In this document: in pieces, positions 16,370 to 24,028 of the stretch
Numbering within the stretch: the first letter of the stretch is position 1
Layout: each line of letters begins with the position of its first letter
Assembly: GCA_020248265.1 (NCBI GenBank)
Contig: JADCHX010000029.1
Span: forward strand, 1-32,257
Direction: 5' to 3'
Length of the DNA stretch: 32,257 bases
DNA from: Rhodocyclaceae bacterium
GTDB taxonomy: Bacteria > Pseudomonadota > Gammaproteobacteria > Burkholderiales > CAIKXV01
The notes under the pieces: generated by a model
The model's database searches: none
The model's input: only the letters and a program-made list of their open reading frames with translations
What the model was told of the DNA's origin: nothing
Program-made: the position numbers and the translations under genes

Positions 16370-16846
16370 TCATCCGGGGGATGCCAGCAGCGTAACGATG
16401 ATCACCAAGATCCCGAGGGACAGGTTCATCGACACCCAGGTGCGGATCTTCGCCAGGGCCACGCCGCCAGCCGGCCAGTCGCATCCGGCGACCGCACGAT
16501 CCAGTCTGCGGTAGAGGGCGAACCGGATGTGAAGGAAGATCGCGACCATGGCCACGCCTGCCACCGCCATCAGCGTCCAGGCCAGCGGCATCTCGAAGCG
16601 GCCGCCTGACTGGACGACCTGCTTCGCGACGCGCCCGATCATCCAGATCCCGCTGGCCAGCGCGAGCAGCGAAGCCACCAGTACCACTCGGAAGAAACGT
16701 CCGAGCACCTCGTGCATCAGGCGCAGTCTTGCCGGCGGCTCGAGCTGTGCGAGTGCGGGGCGCAGGAAGAAGTGCGCGAAGACCATGCCGCCGATCCAGA
16801 CCACGATGGACAGCAGGTGGAGGGTCTTGAGTACTGCGTAGATCAT
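16370..16846 (-). CDS. CopD-family integral membrane protein
   Basis: The 158-residue protein is a four-helix inner-membrane protein. It opens KTLHLLSIVVWIGGMVFAHFFLRPAL, the typical start of the CopD-like (copper resistance D) fold with a His and Trp in helix 1. Helices follow at about 50-70, 88-108 and 132-155. It is shorter than full CopD (about 300 aa) and corresponds to the single-domain subgroup of unknown role, perhaps haem- or metal-linked. AAGGATG precedes ATG 16846. It lies 24 bp after the CaCA antiporter gene on the same strand, so the two are probably co-transcribed. Confidence 0.75.
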   Translation of the reverse strand: MIYAVLKTLHLLSIVVWIGGMVFAHFFLRPALAQLEPPARLRLMHEVLGRFFRVVLVASLLALASGIWMIGRVAKQVVQSGGRFEMPLAWTLMAVAGVAMVAIFLHIRFALYRRLDRAVAGCDWPAGGVALAKIRTWVSMNLSLGILVIIVTLLASPG

Positions 16847-16870
16847 CGATTCATCCTTGCAAGCGAAGGT

Positions 16871-17953
16871 TCAGTCACGGCTCGCCGATGCGGCCGGACG
16901 GCGGATCAGCACCACTACCAGGGTCACGATGGTGAGGGGCACCACGAAACCGAGCATGACCGCAGAGAAGGCGGGCAGCGCATCATGCTGTTGGGCAGCG
17001 AGTATCAGGTAGGCCGCGTACGCGATGTAATAGACCAGGAACAGCCCGCCTTCCCAGCGCGCGATCTCGCGGCCGCTCAGGAAAACCGGCAGGCAGGCCA
17101 GCGCGACCGCCAGCATCACCCAGATGTCGAACGCAATCAGCGAAGGTGCCAGGACCAGGCCGAGGTTGCCCGAGAACAGGCCCGAAAGGCCGAGGCAGCC
17201 GAGGATATTGAAGGTGTTGCTGCCGACCACGTTGCCCACCGCGATGTCGCGCTCGCCCTTGATCGCTGCCGTGATGCTGGTGGCGACTTCCGGCATGCTG
17301 GTGCCGGCGGCGACGATGGTGAGTCCGATCACCAGGTCGCTCACGCCCATCGCGCGCGCGAAGCCGACCGCAGCCTGAACCAGCAACTCCGACCCGAACA
17401 CCAGCGCTGCGAGGCCGACACCGATCAGGAGCAGTTGCATCGGCAGCCGGCTGTCCCAGCCGCCGGTACCGGAAGGCACGGCCCCTTCCGCGTACTCGTC
17501 GCGGGCCGCCTGCGACTCGCGCCTCGACTGCACGATCAGGAATGCCGTGTAGACGAAGAGCAACGCGAACAGGAAGCCGCCGTCCAGGAAGGACAGGCGG
17601 CCGTCGAGCCCGAGGGCCAGCAGCAGCAGGCTGGCACCCAGCATGATGGGCACTTCCTGGCGGATCAGCTGGATGTTGACCACTAGCGGCGCGATCAGCG
17701 CACTCAGGCCCAGGATGAACAGCACGTTGAAGATGTTGCTCCCGACGACGTTGCCGACGGCGATGTCGGTCCTGCCATCGAGCACTGCACCGACGCTGAC
17801 CGCGACCTCCGGTGCGCTGGTGCCGAAGGCCACGATCGTGAGGCCGACCACGAGCGGGCTGATTCCGAACGACAGCGCGAGCCGCGATGCGCCGCGCACC
17901 AGCAGGTTTGCGCCGATGACCAGCAGGGCGAGGCCGCCGATGAACATGAGCAT
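16871..17953 (-). CDS. CaCA-family calcium/sodium antiporter (YrbG-like)
   Basis: The 360-residue membrane protein has two inverted Na_Ca_ex repeats. Repeat one carries GTSAPEVAVS and GNVVGSNIFNVLF; repeat two carries GTSMPEVATS and GNVVGSNTFNILG. These alpha-repeat motifs form the cation-binding centre, and the Glu residues in both PEV motifs are present. About ten hydrophobic segments fit the YrbG-type K-independent exchangers. ATG 17953 is chosen because a helix begins at once (MLMFIGGLALLVIGANLL) and AGGA lies about 10 bp upstream. The longer frame to 18061 adds a Pro/Gly-rich stretch with no support. Likely operon with the CopD-like gene. The exchanged ion is inferred from family only. 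Confidence 0.9.
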   Translation of the reverse strand: MLMFIGGLALLVIGANLLVRGASRLALSFGISPLVVGLTIVAFGTSAPEVAVSVGAVLDGRTDIAVGNVVGSNIFNVLFILGLSALIAPLVVNIQLIRQEVPIMLGASLLLLALGLDGRLSFLDGGFLFALLFVYTAFLIVQSRRESQAARDEYAEGAVPSGTGGWDSRLPMQLLLIGVGLAALVFGSELLVQAAVGFARAMGVSDLVIGLTIVAAGTSMPEVATSITAAIKGERDIAVGNVVGSNTFNILGCLGLSGLFSGNLGLVLAPSLIAFDIWVMLAVALACLPVFLSGREIARWEGGLFLVYYIAYAAYLILAAQQHDALPAFSAVMLGFVVPLTIVTLVVVLIRRPAASASRD

Positions 17954-18052
17954 GTAGGAGGCATCCTGATCGGGTGGGAAGAAACCAGGGCCGGGCAGCG
18001 GGCCCCGGGTGGCGCCGCATCCCCGGGCGATGCGTGGCCACCATGACGTTTG

Positions 18053-18064
18053 AAAGTACACTTT
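18053..18064. promoter_or_regulatory. Small palindrome upstream of the antiporter gene
   Basis: AAAGT (18053-18057), AC, ACTTT (18060-18064) is an AT-rich inverted repeat about 100 bp upstream of the antiporter start, in an otherwise GC-rich 174-bp gap. It could be an operator or part of a promoter. Confidence 0.25.
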
Positions 18065-18127
18065 TTGCTTTCCCGATACACGCAGAAAGCCCGAAGCAGT
18101 GAGCAGATGGCACCTGCCCTCGGTGCT

Positions 18128-18760
18128 TCAATCCTCGCCCTTGGCACCCCGCCCGAACCGACTCACCCACTTTGTCCCCGCCTCGATCTTCGGCGCAGGC
18201 TGATCCACCCACCAGTCTGACCTGAAATTCGGCCGCTGGTGCTGGATACGCATGCGGACCTCTGCGGCTGACGGCAGGACGCCAGCCTGCTCGAGGCCAT
18301 CGAGAAACGCTGCCGTCGAAAGCAGGTGGATATTGCCGGGTACGGCGTAGGTGTTGGCAGTGAACCAGTCGTCTTCGATCAGCACCAGCGTGGGGTCCCC
18401 GGGGTTGGCGGTACGCAGCGAGATCACGACGTTCACGATCGACAGTTCGCCGATGTCCTTGGGCATCTGGGCGGACTCGCCCTGATCCAGCCTGCGGCGC
18501 ATGTCCGGCAAGGCCATCTGCCCGATCGTCGTCGGCAACACTTCGATCCGTTGCGCATGATCCATCAGGAACTGTCGGATCTTCGCGCCGTCGACATACT
18601 CGTCCGCGCGCCGCGTCGCTTCAAACTCGACCATGTCGGTCAGCACGATCCGCACGTCTTCGCGCGCGAGCAGCAACAGGTCCAGCGCGTCACCGGCTGC
18701 CAACGAGATCAATGGGCCGGTGTCGGGAATGACCAGCCGGATCGGCCGCCTCGCAGTCAC
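18128..18760 (-). CDS. PIN-domain protein, probable toxin
   Basis: The 210-residue protein starts with a PIN-nuclease core: D13 in VIPDTGPLISLA, acidic residues D42/E45/E47 in LTDMVEFEATRR, E105 in DIGELSIVNVV, and D130/D131 in LIEDDWFTANTY. These fit the Mg-binding acidic set of PIN ribonucleases. After about residue 160 comes a 50-residue basic, Trp-containing tail (FRSDWWVDQPAPKIEAGTKW) that ordinary VapC toxins of about 130 aa lack. Its ATG overlaps the upstream ribbon-helix-helix gene by 4 bp (ATGA), the usual toxin-antitoxin coupling. RNA target unknown. Confidence 0.75.
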   Translation of the reverse strand: MTARRPIRLVIPDTGPLISLAAGDALDLLLLAREDVRIVLTDMVEFEATRRADEYVDGAKIRQFLMDHAQRIEVLPTTIGQMALPDMRRRLDQGESAQMPKDIGELSIVNVVISLRTANPGDPTLVLIEDDWFTANTYAVPGNIHLLSTAAFLDGLEQAGVLPSAAEVRMRIQHQRPNFRSDWWVDQPAPKIEAGTKWVSRFGRGAKGED

Positions 18761-19116
18761 GCCTGCGTGGCTTGCGCCGCGAGCACCTTGCCCAGTGCGT
18801 CGGCCATCTGCCGGCGCGTGCTCATTGGCACGATCGGGTGCGGTAGCCCGGCCGCGTTGAGCAGCCGCAGGAAGACCCCGTAATCACTGATGCCGAGCGC
18901 CTGCATCGCCACCGCGCGTGGCCGACTGCCCGCCGAGTATTCCAGTAGTTCCTGCAGTACGCCCGAAGCCGTGCCCGCACCCGAGTCGCCACCGCCCAGC
19001 GCCACCTGATGCTCGAGAGCACTGCGCACGAGCGCGTTCACCGACGTGTTCTGGCGCGCAGCCAGCGACTTGGCCGCCGCCACGAGCGCGTCATCCAGAG
19101 CAAACGTGATGTTCAT
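18757..19116 (-). CDS. Ribbon-helix-helix protein, probable antitoxin
   Basis: The 119-residue protein begins with a ribbon-helix-helix DNA-binding module (MNITFALDDALVAAAKSLAA, then RQNTSVNALVRSALEHQ), as in antitoxins that bind their own promoter as dimers. The remaining 75 residues, including LQALGISDYGVFLRLLNAAG-like helices, are longer than in VapB-type antitoxins and could wrap the toxin. It precedes the PIN gene with a 4-bp overlap. A perfect 20-bp inverted repeat lies 16 bp before its start codon, the expected autoregulatory operator. Confidence 0.7.
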   Translation of the reverse strand: MNITFALDDALVAAAKSLAARQNTSVNALVRSALEHQVALGGGDSGAGTASGVLQELLEYSAGSRPRAVAMQALGISDYGVFLRLLNAAGLPHPIVPMSTRRQMADALGKVLAAQATQA

Positions 19117-19132
19117 GGACGGAGTCTAGCAG

Positions 19133-19152
19133 CGACACATGAATATGTGTCG
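19133..19152. promoter_or_regulatory. Operator-like inverted repeat of the toxin-antitoxin pair
   Basis: CGACACAT (19133-19140), GAAT, ATGTGTCG (19145-19152) is a perfect inverted repeat 16 bp upstream of the antitoxin start (19116) and just after the MFS gene stop (19157). Its placement fits binding of the ribbon-helix-helix protein over the promoter. No T-run follows, so a terminator role is less likely. Confidence 0.6.
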
Positions 19153-19156
19153 TCGC

Positions 19157-20404
19157 TCAGTGCCCCGGCGGCCGCTGCGGATCGTCCGGCAGCATCGCGG
19201 CGCAGATCGTCGTGCAGACCGCGACCGCTGCCATCACGTAGAGCATCGCGGTGAAGCCGGCGGCCTTCACCGACGGGCCCAGCAGCCCGACCACGACCGA
19301 ACTCACGCCGAACGCGATGAAGAAGCGCATGCCGGTCACGCGCGAGCGCATGCGGTCGTCGACGAAGCGCACGACCATCGTGTCGGTGAACGGGATCGCG
19401 CCGAACACGAACACCATCAGCGCCGTGAGCACCCCGTAGAACGCCCAGCCGTCGGTATTCGCGGCGAGGATGAACAGCGGCACCTGAAGGCCGACGATCG
19501 GTGCCATCACCTGCCTCACGTGGAACCGGTCGAGCAGCGTGCCGACGGCTACCTGGGCGAGCGAGGCGATCACGTAGACGGACGCAAGCAGTGCCCCGAG
19601 CGTGGCGGGACTGTCGCCTAGCCACTGCAGCCGTTCGCGCAGCAATTCCAGGTTGCCGTTGGTGGTGAAGTTGAAGACGATCGTGCCGAAGATCGCCGTG
19701 CCGGTCATCAGCGCCACCACGCGCACCAGCACGCCCCTGGGCACCTCGATGGGCTTCTTCACCGGACGCTTCGCCGGCGAGCCCGCTTCCTTCGGGATGA
19801 GCAGCGCGAACGCGATGCCGCACGCGATCGCGACCAGTCCCGGCACCACGAACGCCGAGCGCCATCCGGCGTACTGGATCAGCAGCCCGGTGGACACCGC
19901 GGCCGCCGCGATGCCCAGGTTGCCGGCCAGGCCATTGATGCCGATGGTGAGGCCGGCATTCTTCGAGTCGCGCACAAGCATCGGGATGCCGATCGGATGG
20001 TAGATCGCAGCGAATACCCCGACCAGCGTCAGCGCCGCGGCAAGCTGCCACTCGTCGTTGGCCAGGCCGACCAGCGTCGCCGCGCCGCCGATGCCGAAGA
20101 AGAACAGCAGCATCATCTGCCGCCGGCCCCACTGGTCGCCCAGCCGGCCGGCGGGCAGTGAGCAAAGCCCGAACGTCACGAACGCGCCGATGGTGTAGGG
20201 CATCAGGTCTTCCCAGCGCGCGAAGCCGAACTCGGCCGCGATGGCCGACACCGCGGTGGCGAAGATCAGCAGCATCAGGTGGTCGATCAGGTGGCCGGCA
20301 TTGATCAGCAGGCCGAGCGCGCGGCGCGAGCCGCTGTCCTGACCCGCCGGTGCCTCGGACGGACCGGTGGCGGCGGGATGGGTGGCAAGGTTCGGCGGCG
20401 GCAT
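19157..20404 (-). CDS. MFS transporter
   Basis: The 415-residue protein is a 12-helix major facilitator. The first helix pair starts LGLLINAGHLIDHLMLLIF; the loop 2-3 motif appears as GRLGDQWGRRQMM; the midpoint loop carries IPKEAGSPAKRPVKKP. LVGVFAAIYHPIGIPML resembles the fosmidomycin-resistance (Fsr)-like branch with its conserved His-Pro, but the substrate is unknown. ATG 20404 is preferred because upstream codons to 20638 are Arg-rich and lie over the divergent promoter region; no strong ribosome site is visible. It is divergent from the Ldh2-type dehydrogenase and could move that pathway's substrate. Confidence 0.85.
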   Translation of the reverse strand: MPPPNLATHPAATGPSEAPAGQDSGSRRALGLLINAGHLIDHLMLLIFATAVSAIAAEFGFARWEDLMPYTIGAFVTFGLCSLPAGRLGDQWGRRQMMLLFFFGIGGAATLVGLANDEWQLAAALTLVGVFAAIYHPIGIPMLVRDSKNAGLTIGINGLAGNLGIAAAAVSTGLLIQYAGWRSAFVVPGLVAIACGIAFALLIPKEAGSPAKRPVKKPIEVPRGVLVRVVALMTGTAIFGTIVFNFTTNGNLELLRERLQWLGDSPATLGALLASVYVIASLAQVAVGTLLDRFHVRQVMAPIVGLQVPLFILAANTDGWAFYGVLTALMVFVFGAIPFTDTMVVRFVDDRMRSRVTGMRFFIAFGVSSVVVGLLGPSVKAAGFTAMLYVMAAVAVCTTICAAMLPDDPQRPPGH

Positions 20405-20463
20405 GGGCTGGGTTCTCGGCAGGCGTTCGACGGGGCTGCGCAACGGCGGTGAAGGTCGATGAT

Positions 20464-20480
20464 ACGACCGCACTGCGGTC
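20464..20480. promoter_or_regulatory. 17-bp palindrome in the MFS/dehydrogenase divergent region
   Basis: CGACCGCA (20464-20471), C, TGCGGTCG (20473-20480) is a perfect inverted repeat in the 193-bp gap between the divergent MFS and Ldh2-type genes. It is a good candidate operator for a regulator, not encoded here, controlling both. Confidence 0.5.
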
Positions 20481-20597
20481 GGCGTGCCCCGCCCGCTGCC
20501 GGACATTCGCCGGCCGACGGCGTTGCGGTACCCTTCGTGCTGTCCGCCGAATGCCCCAAGCATTCCCCACCGCGTCCAGCATCGAGGAGCGTTTCCC

Positions 20598-21647
20598 GTG
20601 AGCCAGGTTTTCAGCGTCGACCAGCTGGTCGACTTCATGACCCGTACCTATGTCGCCTGCGGCGTGCCGGCGGCCGATGCGCGTTCGACCGCAGAGATGA
20701 TGATCGAGGCCGACCTGCTCGGGTCCGACGCGCACGGCATCTTCCGGCTGCCGCAGTACGTCAAGCGCATCCGTGCCGGCGGGTTCAACCTGCACCCGCA
20801 GATCCGCATCGAGCGCGAGACGGTCGCCACGGCGCTGATCGATGGCGACAACGCCATGGGCCATCTGGTCATGCGCTTCGCCGCCGAGACCGCGATCGCC
20901 AAGGCGAAGGTGGCCGGGGTGGCCTGGGTCGGCCTGCATCACGGCAACCATGCGGGCGCCGGCGCGGTCTACGCGCGCATGCCGCTCGCGCACGACATGG
21001 TCGGCATCTACGGCGCGGTCGGCAGCGCCAACCACCTGCCGCCCTGGGGGGGCATCGAGATGCTGCTGTCGACCAACCCGCTGGCGATCGCGGTGCCTGC
21101 CCACGAAGAGCCGCCGGTGGTGCTCGACATGGCGACCACCGTCGCGTCCTACGGCAAGATCAAGGCGCGCGCGCAGCGCAGCGAGATGATGCCGGAGGGC
21201 TGGATGATGGGCAACGACGGCAAGCCGCTGCTCGATCCGAAGCGCGCGTCCGAAGGCTTCCTGATGCCGATCGGCGGGCACAAGGGCTATGGCCTCGCGC
21301 TGATCATCGGCCTGCTCGGGGGTTCGCTCAACGGCGCCGCGATGGGCCGCGACGTGGTCGACTTCAATGCCGACTCGAAGAGCGTGACCAATACCGGGCA
21401 GTGCATCGTCGCCGTCAGCCTGTCGGCGTTCGGCGACCCCGACACCATCAAGCGCGATGTCGATCGCGTGTCGCGCGAGATGCGGTCGGCGCAGAAGATG
21501 CCGGGCGTGGACCGGATCCGCGTGCCGGGCGAGGACAGCCATCGCCGCCATGCCCAGCAGTCGAAGGACGGCATCGCGCTGCCCGCGCCACTGCTCGACA
21601 TCCTGGGCAACCTCGCCGACGATCTGTCGATCGCGCGCCTGTCCTGA
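20598..21647 (+). CDS. Ldh2/malate-lactate dehydrogenase-family oxidoreductase
   Basis: The 349-residue protein belongs to the Ldh2/YlbC family of NAD(P)-dependent oxidoreductases (malate, ureidoglycolate, sulfolactate and delta1-piperideine-2-carboxylate enzymes). Family landmarks are SDAHGIFRLPQYV with likely catalytic H46, HHGNHAGAGAVYA, STNPLAIAVPA, VVLDMATT, and GGHKGYGLALIIGLLGG. The start is GTG 20598, supported by GAGGAGC 8 bp upstream; an in-frame extension to 20484 overlaps the palindrome and is unlikely. The PLP-enzyme gene follows 27 bp downstream, so both probably act on the same 2-oxo or hydroxy acid. Substrate not deducible. Confidence 0.88.
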   Translation: MSQVFSVDQLVDFMTRTYVACGVPAADARSTAEMMIEADLLGSDAHGIFRLPQYVKRIRAGGFNLHPQIRIERETVATALIDGDNAMGHLVMRFAAETAIAKAKVAGVAWVGLHHGNHAGAGAVYARMPLAHDMVGIYGAVGSANHLPPWGGIEMLLSTNPLAIAVPAHEEPPVVLDMATTVASYGKIKARAQRSEMMPEGWMMGNDGKPLLDPKRASEGFLMPIGGHKGYGLALIIGLLGGSLNGAAMGRDVVDFNADSKSVTNTGQCIVAVSLSAFGDPDTIKRDVDRVSREMRSAQKMPGVDRIRVPGEDSHRRHAQQSKDGIALPAPLLDILGNLADDLSIARLS

Positions 21648-21674
21648 GCCGGCGACCACGCAAGGACTTCCCGC

Positions 21675-22877
21675 ATGCAGAATCCGAACGGCAGTTCAGG
21701 CGCCGCTGCAGCACCGGTGCTCGGACGCAGCGCATCCGTGCCGGCACCGGCGCGTATCGGTGACCCGATCTCCGAAGTCGATACTCCGGCCCTGATCGTC
21801 GAGCTGGACGCGTTCGAACGCAACCTCGCGCGTATGGCCGCGAAGGTCGCCGCGATGCGTGCGTCCGGCGGCAACCCGGCGCTCCAGTTGCGGCCGCACG
21901 CCAAGACGCACAAGTCGCCGGACATCGCCGCGCGCCAGGTGGCGGCCGGCGCGGTGGGCGTGTGCGTGCAGAAGGTGGCCGAAGCCGAGGCGTTGGTCGA
22001 TGGCGGCATCACCGATGTGCTGGTCAGCAACGAGGTGGTCGGCCGATCGAAGCTGGCACGGCTGGCTGCGCTGGCGCGGCGCGCGACGCTGTCGGTGTGC
22101 GTCGACCACCCGGCCAATGCGCGTGCGCTGTCCGAGGCGATGGTGGCCGCCGGTGCGACCATCGACGTGCTGGTCGAGATCGACGTCGGCGCCGGGCGCT
22201 GTGGCATGCCGCCGGGCGAGCCCGCCGCGGCGCTCGCGCAGCAGGTGGCGGCATTGCCCGGCCTGCGCTTTGCCGGGCTGCAGGCCTACCACGGCTCGGC
22301 ACAGCACCTGCGCACTGTCGCCGAGCGGCAACAGGCGATTGCCGGTGCGGTGGCGAAGGCTGCGTCGACGCGTACCCTGATCGAAGCGCTCGGCATCCCG
22401 GTGCCGAAGGTCACTGGGGCAGGCACCGGCACCTTCGAACTGGAGGGTGCGAGCGGCCTCTACAGCGAACTGCAGGCAGGCTCCTATATTTTCCTGGATG
22501 CCGACTATGCGCGAAACCAGGCGGCCAGCGGCAGCACCTTTGCCGAGTTCGAACACAGCCTGTTCATCCTTTCGACGGTGATGAGCCGTCCGGTACCGGA
22601 GCGTGCGGTCTGTGACGTCGGCCACAAGGCCTCGTCATCCGACTCGGGCTATCCGACCGTGCCGGACATCGAAGGCGCCAGCTACGTCGGTGCGTCCGAC
22701 GAGCACGGCGTGTTGCGGCTCGGGCGGCCGGAGGTCGAACTGGCGATCGGCGACAAGGTCCGCCTGATTCCCGGTCACTGCGATCCGACGGTCAACCTGC
22801 ACGACTGGTTCGTCGGTGTTCGCAACGGCCGCGTCGAGGCGCTGTGGCCGGTCAGCGGGCGCGGCCCCGGCTTCTGA
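21675..22877 (+). CDS. PLP-dependent D-threonine/3-hydroxyaspartate aldolase-like enzyme
   Basis: The 400-residue fold-type III PLP enzyme resembles DSD1/D-threonine aldolase and beta-hydroxyaspartate aldolase. The Schiff-base lysine is K77 in RPHAKTHKS. Other family blocks are LVEIDVGAGRCGMPPG, GLQAYHGSAQH, GAGTGTFELEG, ELQAGSYIFLDADY and GHKASSSDSGYP. The C-terminal metal-binding H368-C-D370 in PGHCDPTVNLHDWF is intact. Aldol cleavage to glycine plus an aldehyde or oxo acid, or D-serine dehydration, are the family reactions. AAGGA precedes ATG 21675. The first 30 residues are an extra flexible extension. Probably co-transcribed with the Ldh2-type gene. Confidence 0.85.
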   Translation: MQNPNGSSGAAAAPVLGRSASVPAPARIGDPISEVDTPALIVELDAFERNLARMAAKVAAMRASGGNPALQLRPHAKTHKSPDIAARQVAAGAVGVCVQKVAEAEALVDGGITDVLVSNEVVGRSKLARLAALARRATLSVCVDHPANARALSEAMVAAGATIDVLVEIDVGAGRCGMPPGEPAAALAQQVAALPGLRFAGLQAYHGSAQHLRTVAERQQAIAGAVAKAASTRTLIEALGIPVPKVTGAGTGTFELEGASGLYSELQAGSYIFLDADYARNQAASGSTFAEFEHSLFILSTVMSRPVPERAVCDVGHKASSSDSGYPTVPDIEGASYVGASDEHGVLRLGRPEVELAIGDKVRLIPGHCDPTVNLHDWFVGVRNGRVEALWPVSGRGPGF

Positions 22878-22898
22878 ACCGGCCGGCAGCGGCCGAGG

Positions 22899-22914
22899 AC
22901 CCCGTGACCGGGGT
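22899..22914 (+). terminator. Short hairpin after the aldolase-like gene
   Basis: ACCCCG (22899-22904), TGAC, CGGGGT (22909-22914) is a compact perfect hairpin 22 bp after the stop codon. There is no U-tract, so it is only a weak terminator candidate. Confidence 0.25.
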
Positions 22915-22946
22915 GGACGGCAGCGACAATCCCGGACCCGCAAGCC

Positions 22947-23942
22947 GTGATCAGTGAAGCGCGCCGTCGGCTGGGCCTCTCGGCATTGTTGGTGGCCTCC
23001 AGCGGTCATGCCGCTGCGTCGAGCGGGCTGCTTCTGCTGCCTTTCCTGCCCTCCGGCCCCACCGAAATCGTCGGCACCGTTCCTTCGAGCCGTATCCAGC
23101 GTGCGATGCAGTCGGCGTCCGGCTCGGCATTGTCCGACGCCGTGGCGCGCGCGGTCGCCCGCATTGCGGAGGGGCATCTCGGGCACCGGCTTGCGGTGGA
23201 GCGGATGCCGGCGGCAGGCGGGCAGCGAGCGGTCGAGCAGATGGTCGGTCAGTCGGCGGACTCAGGCAGCCTGCTGCTCGCGAGCGAGGCACTGTGCGTG
23301 CACGCGGCGCTCGAGCGCCCGGCGCTGGCTGCGCTGCTCGATCGCCTGCAACCAGTGGCATCCTGCGTTGCGGTGCCGTACCTGCTGCTGCACGGCGCGG
23401 CGCTGGCCGATTGTGTGATCGGCAGCGCCGGCCACGGCGGCCGGTCTGCAGCGCTCGCGCGCAGCCTGGCGGCGCAGCGCCGGGCCGGTAGCGCGGCACC
23501 GATGTGCCGGGAAGTCGCGTTCAACGGCGGGGCGGCCGCGCTGCAGGCGCTGCTCGGCGGCCAGATACCCATGGCCGTGCTGCCGCGGGCCCTGGCGGGC
23601 ACCTGGGTCGAGCGGGGCGTGCTGCGCGCAGAGCCGGTGATGTCGGATACCGAGGGGCCGCCCTCGGAAGGCTGGTTCGGCGTGTTCGCACCCTCCAGCT
23701 GGGTGGCGCGGCGGGTGACCGCGCTTGGCGAGGCTCTGCAGGCGGGATTCTCCGATCCGGTGCAGCAGGCGTGGCTCGAGCGGCTGGGGTTGCGAGCGAT
23801 GCCGGAGTCCGGATCAGCGCTGGGAAACCGCATCCGCGAGGAGCGTGACAGCCTGCGCGACCAGAAAAAGCGGGCAGGCTTTTCGGCCTGCCCGGAAAGA
23901 GGCAACAGAAGAGGAGGGGGGTCTGTTGCTTGGATTCTTTAG
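22947..23942 (+). CDS. Divergent Bug-like periplasmic protein
   Basis: The 331-residue frame has weak but ordered resemblance to Bug receptors: an N-terminal hydrophobic segment (LGLSALLVASSGHAAA), AVERMPAAGGQRAVEQMVG where others have the NRPGAGG block, GSLLLASEALCVH, FNGGAAALQALLGGQIPMAVLP (the YKGG block) and WFGVFAPSSW. It lacks the canonical YPxRPVRxxVP opening. The start GTG 22947 has no clear ribosome site. The last 25 codons run through a terminator hairpin and the minus-strand sRNA candidate, giving an odd tail (QKKRAGFSACPERGNRRGGG). It may be a decaying gene or a truly divergent receptor. Confidence 0.5.
   Translation: MISEARRRLGLSALLVASSGHAAASSGLLLLPFLPSGPTEIVGTVPSSRIQRAMQSASGSALSDAVARAVARIAEGHLGHRLAVERMPAAGGQRAVEQMVGQSADSGSLLLASEALCVHAALERPALAALLDRLQPVASCVAVPYLLLHGAALADCVIGSAGHGGRSAALARSLAAQRRAGSAAPMCREVAFNGGAAALQALLGGQIPMAVLPRALAGTWVERGVLRAEPVMSDTEGPPSEGWFGVFAPSSWVARRVTALGEALQAGFSDPVQQAWLERLGLRAMPESGSALGNRIREERDSLRDQKKRAGFSACPERGNRRGGGSVAWIL
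23861..23894 (-). terminator. Intrinsic terminator on the minus strand
   Basis: On the minus strand CGGGCAGGC (23894-23886), loop CGAAAA, GCCTGCCCG (23879-23871), then CTTTTTCT. A 9-bp GC-rich stem plus a T-run makes this a good Rho-independent terminator for leftward transcription. On the plus strand there is no T-run after the stem. Confidence 0.75.
23862..23941 (-). ncRNA. Candidate small RNA with CCUCCUC loop (minus)
   Basis: Read on the minus strand, a 7-bp perfect stem GCAACAG/CTGTTGC (arms at 23931-23925 and 23910-23904) presents a 14-nt loop, ACCCCCCTCCTCTT. AAAGA and TCTTT outside could extend the stem. It is followed at once by a strong terminator hairpin. An exposed CCUCCUC loop is complementary to Shine-Dalgarno sequences and is the hallmark of cuckoo/CcsR-type and similar Neisseria sibling sRNAs; that comparison is from memory. 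Predicted length is about 80 nt. It is antisense to the 3' end of the divergent Bug-like frame. Exact ends are inferred. Confidence 0.6.
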
Positions 23943-23945
23943 CGA

Positions 23946-23972
23946 CTTGAAGCGCGCAGGACTTTAGGTTCC
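23946..23972 (-). promoter_or_regulatory. Possible sigmaE-type promoter of the minus-strand sRNA
   Basis: On the minus strand GGAAC (23972-23968), 17 bp, TCAAG (23950-23946) resembles the ECF/RpoE pattern (GGAAC near -35, TC-rich -10). Transcription would start around 23940, just before the sRNA hairpin. No convincing sigma70 boxes were found in this interval. Confidence 0.3.
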
Positions 23973-24028
23973 GATGGCGATTCCAGGCCGGATCTACAGG
24001 GCTGCACGGGTCGTCGGTCGGTGGATTT

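Noticed and set aside
16712-17686. Plus-strand frame opposite the CopD-like and antiporter genes
   Set aside because: Gln/His/Asp-rich shadow; the minus strand gives clear membrane proteins.
19113-21659. 848-codon minus-strand open frame over the MFS and Ldh2 genes
   Set aside because: Shadow frame; the real proteins with clear motifs are in other frames of the same DNA.
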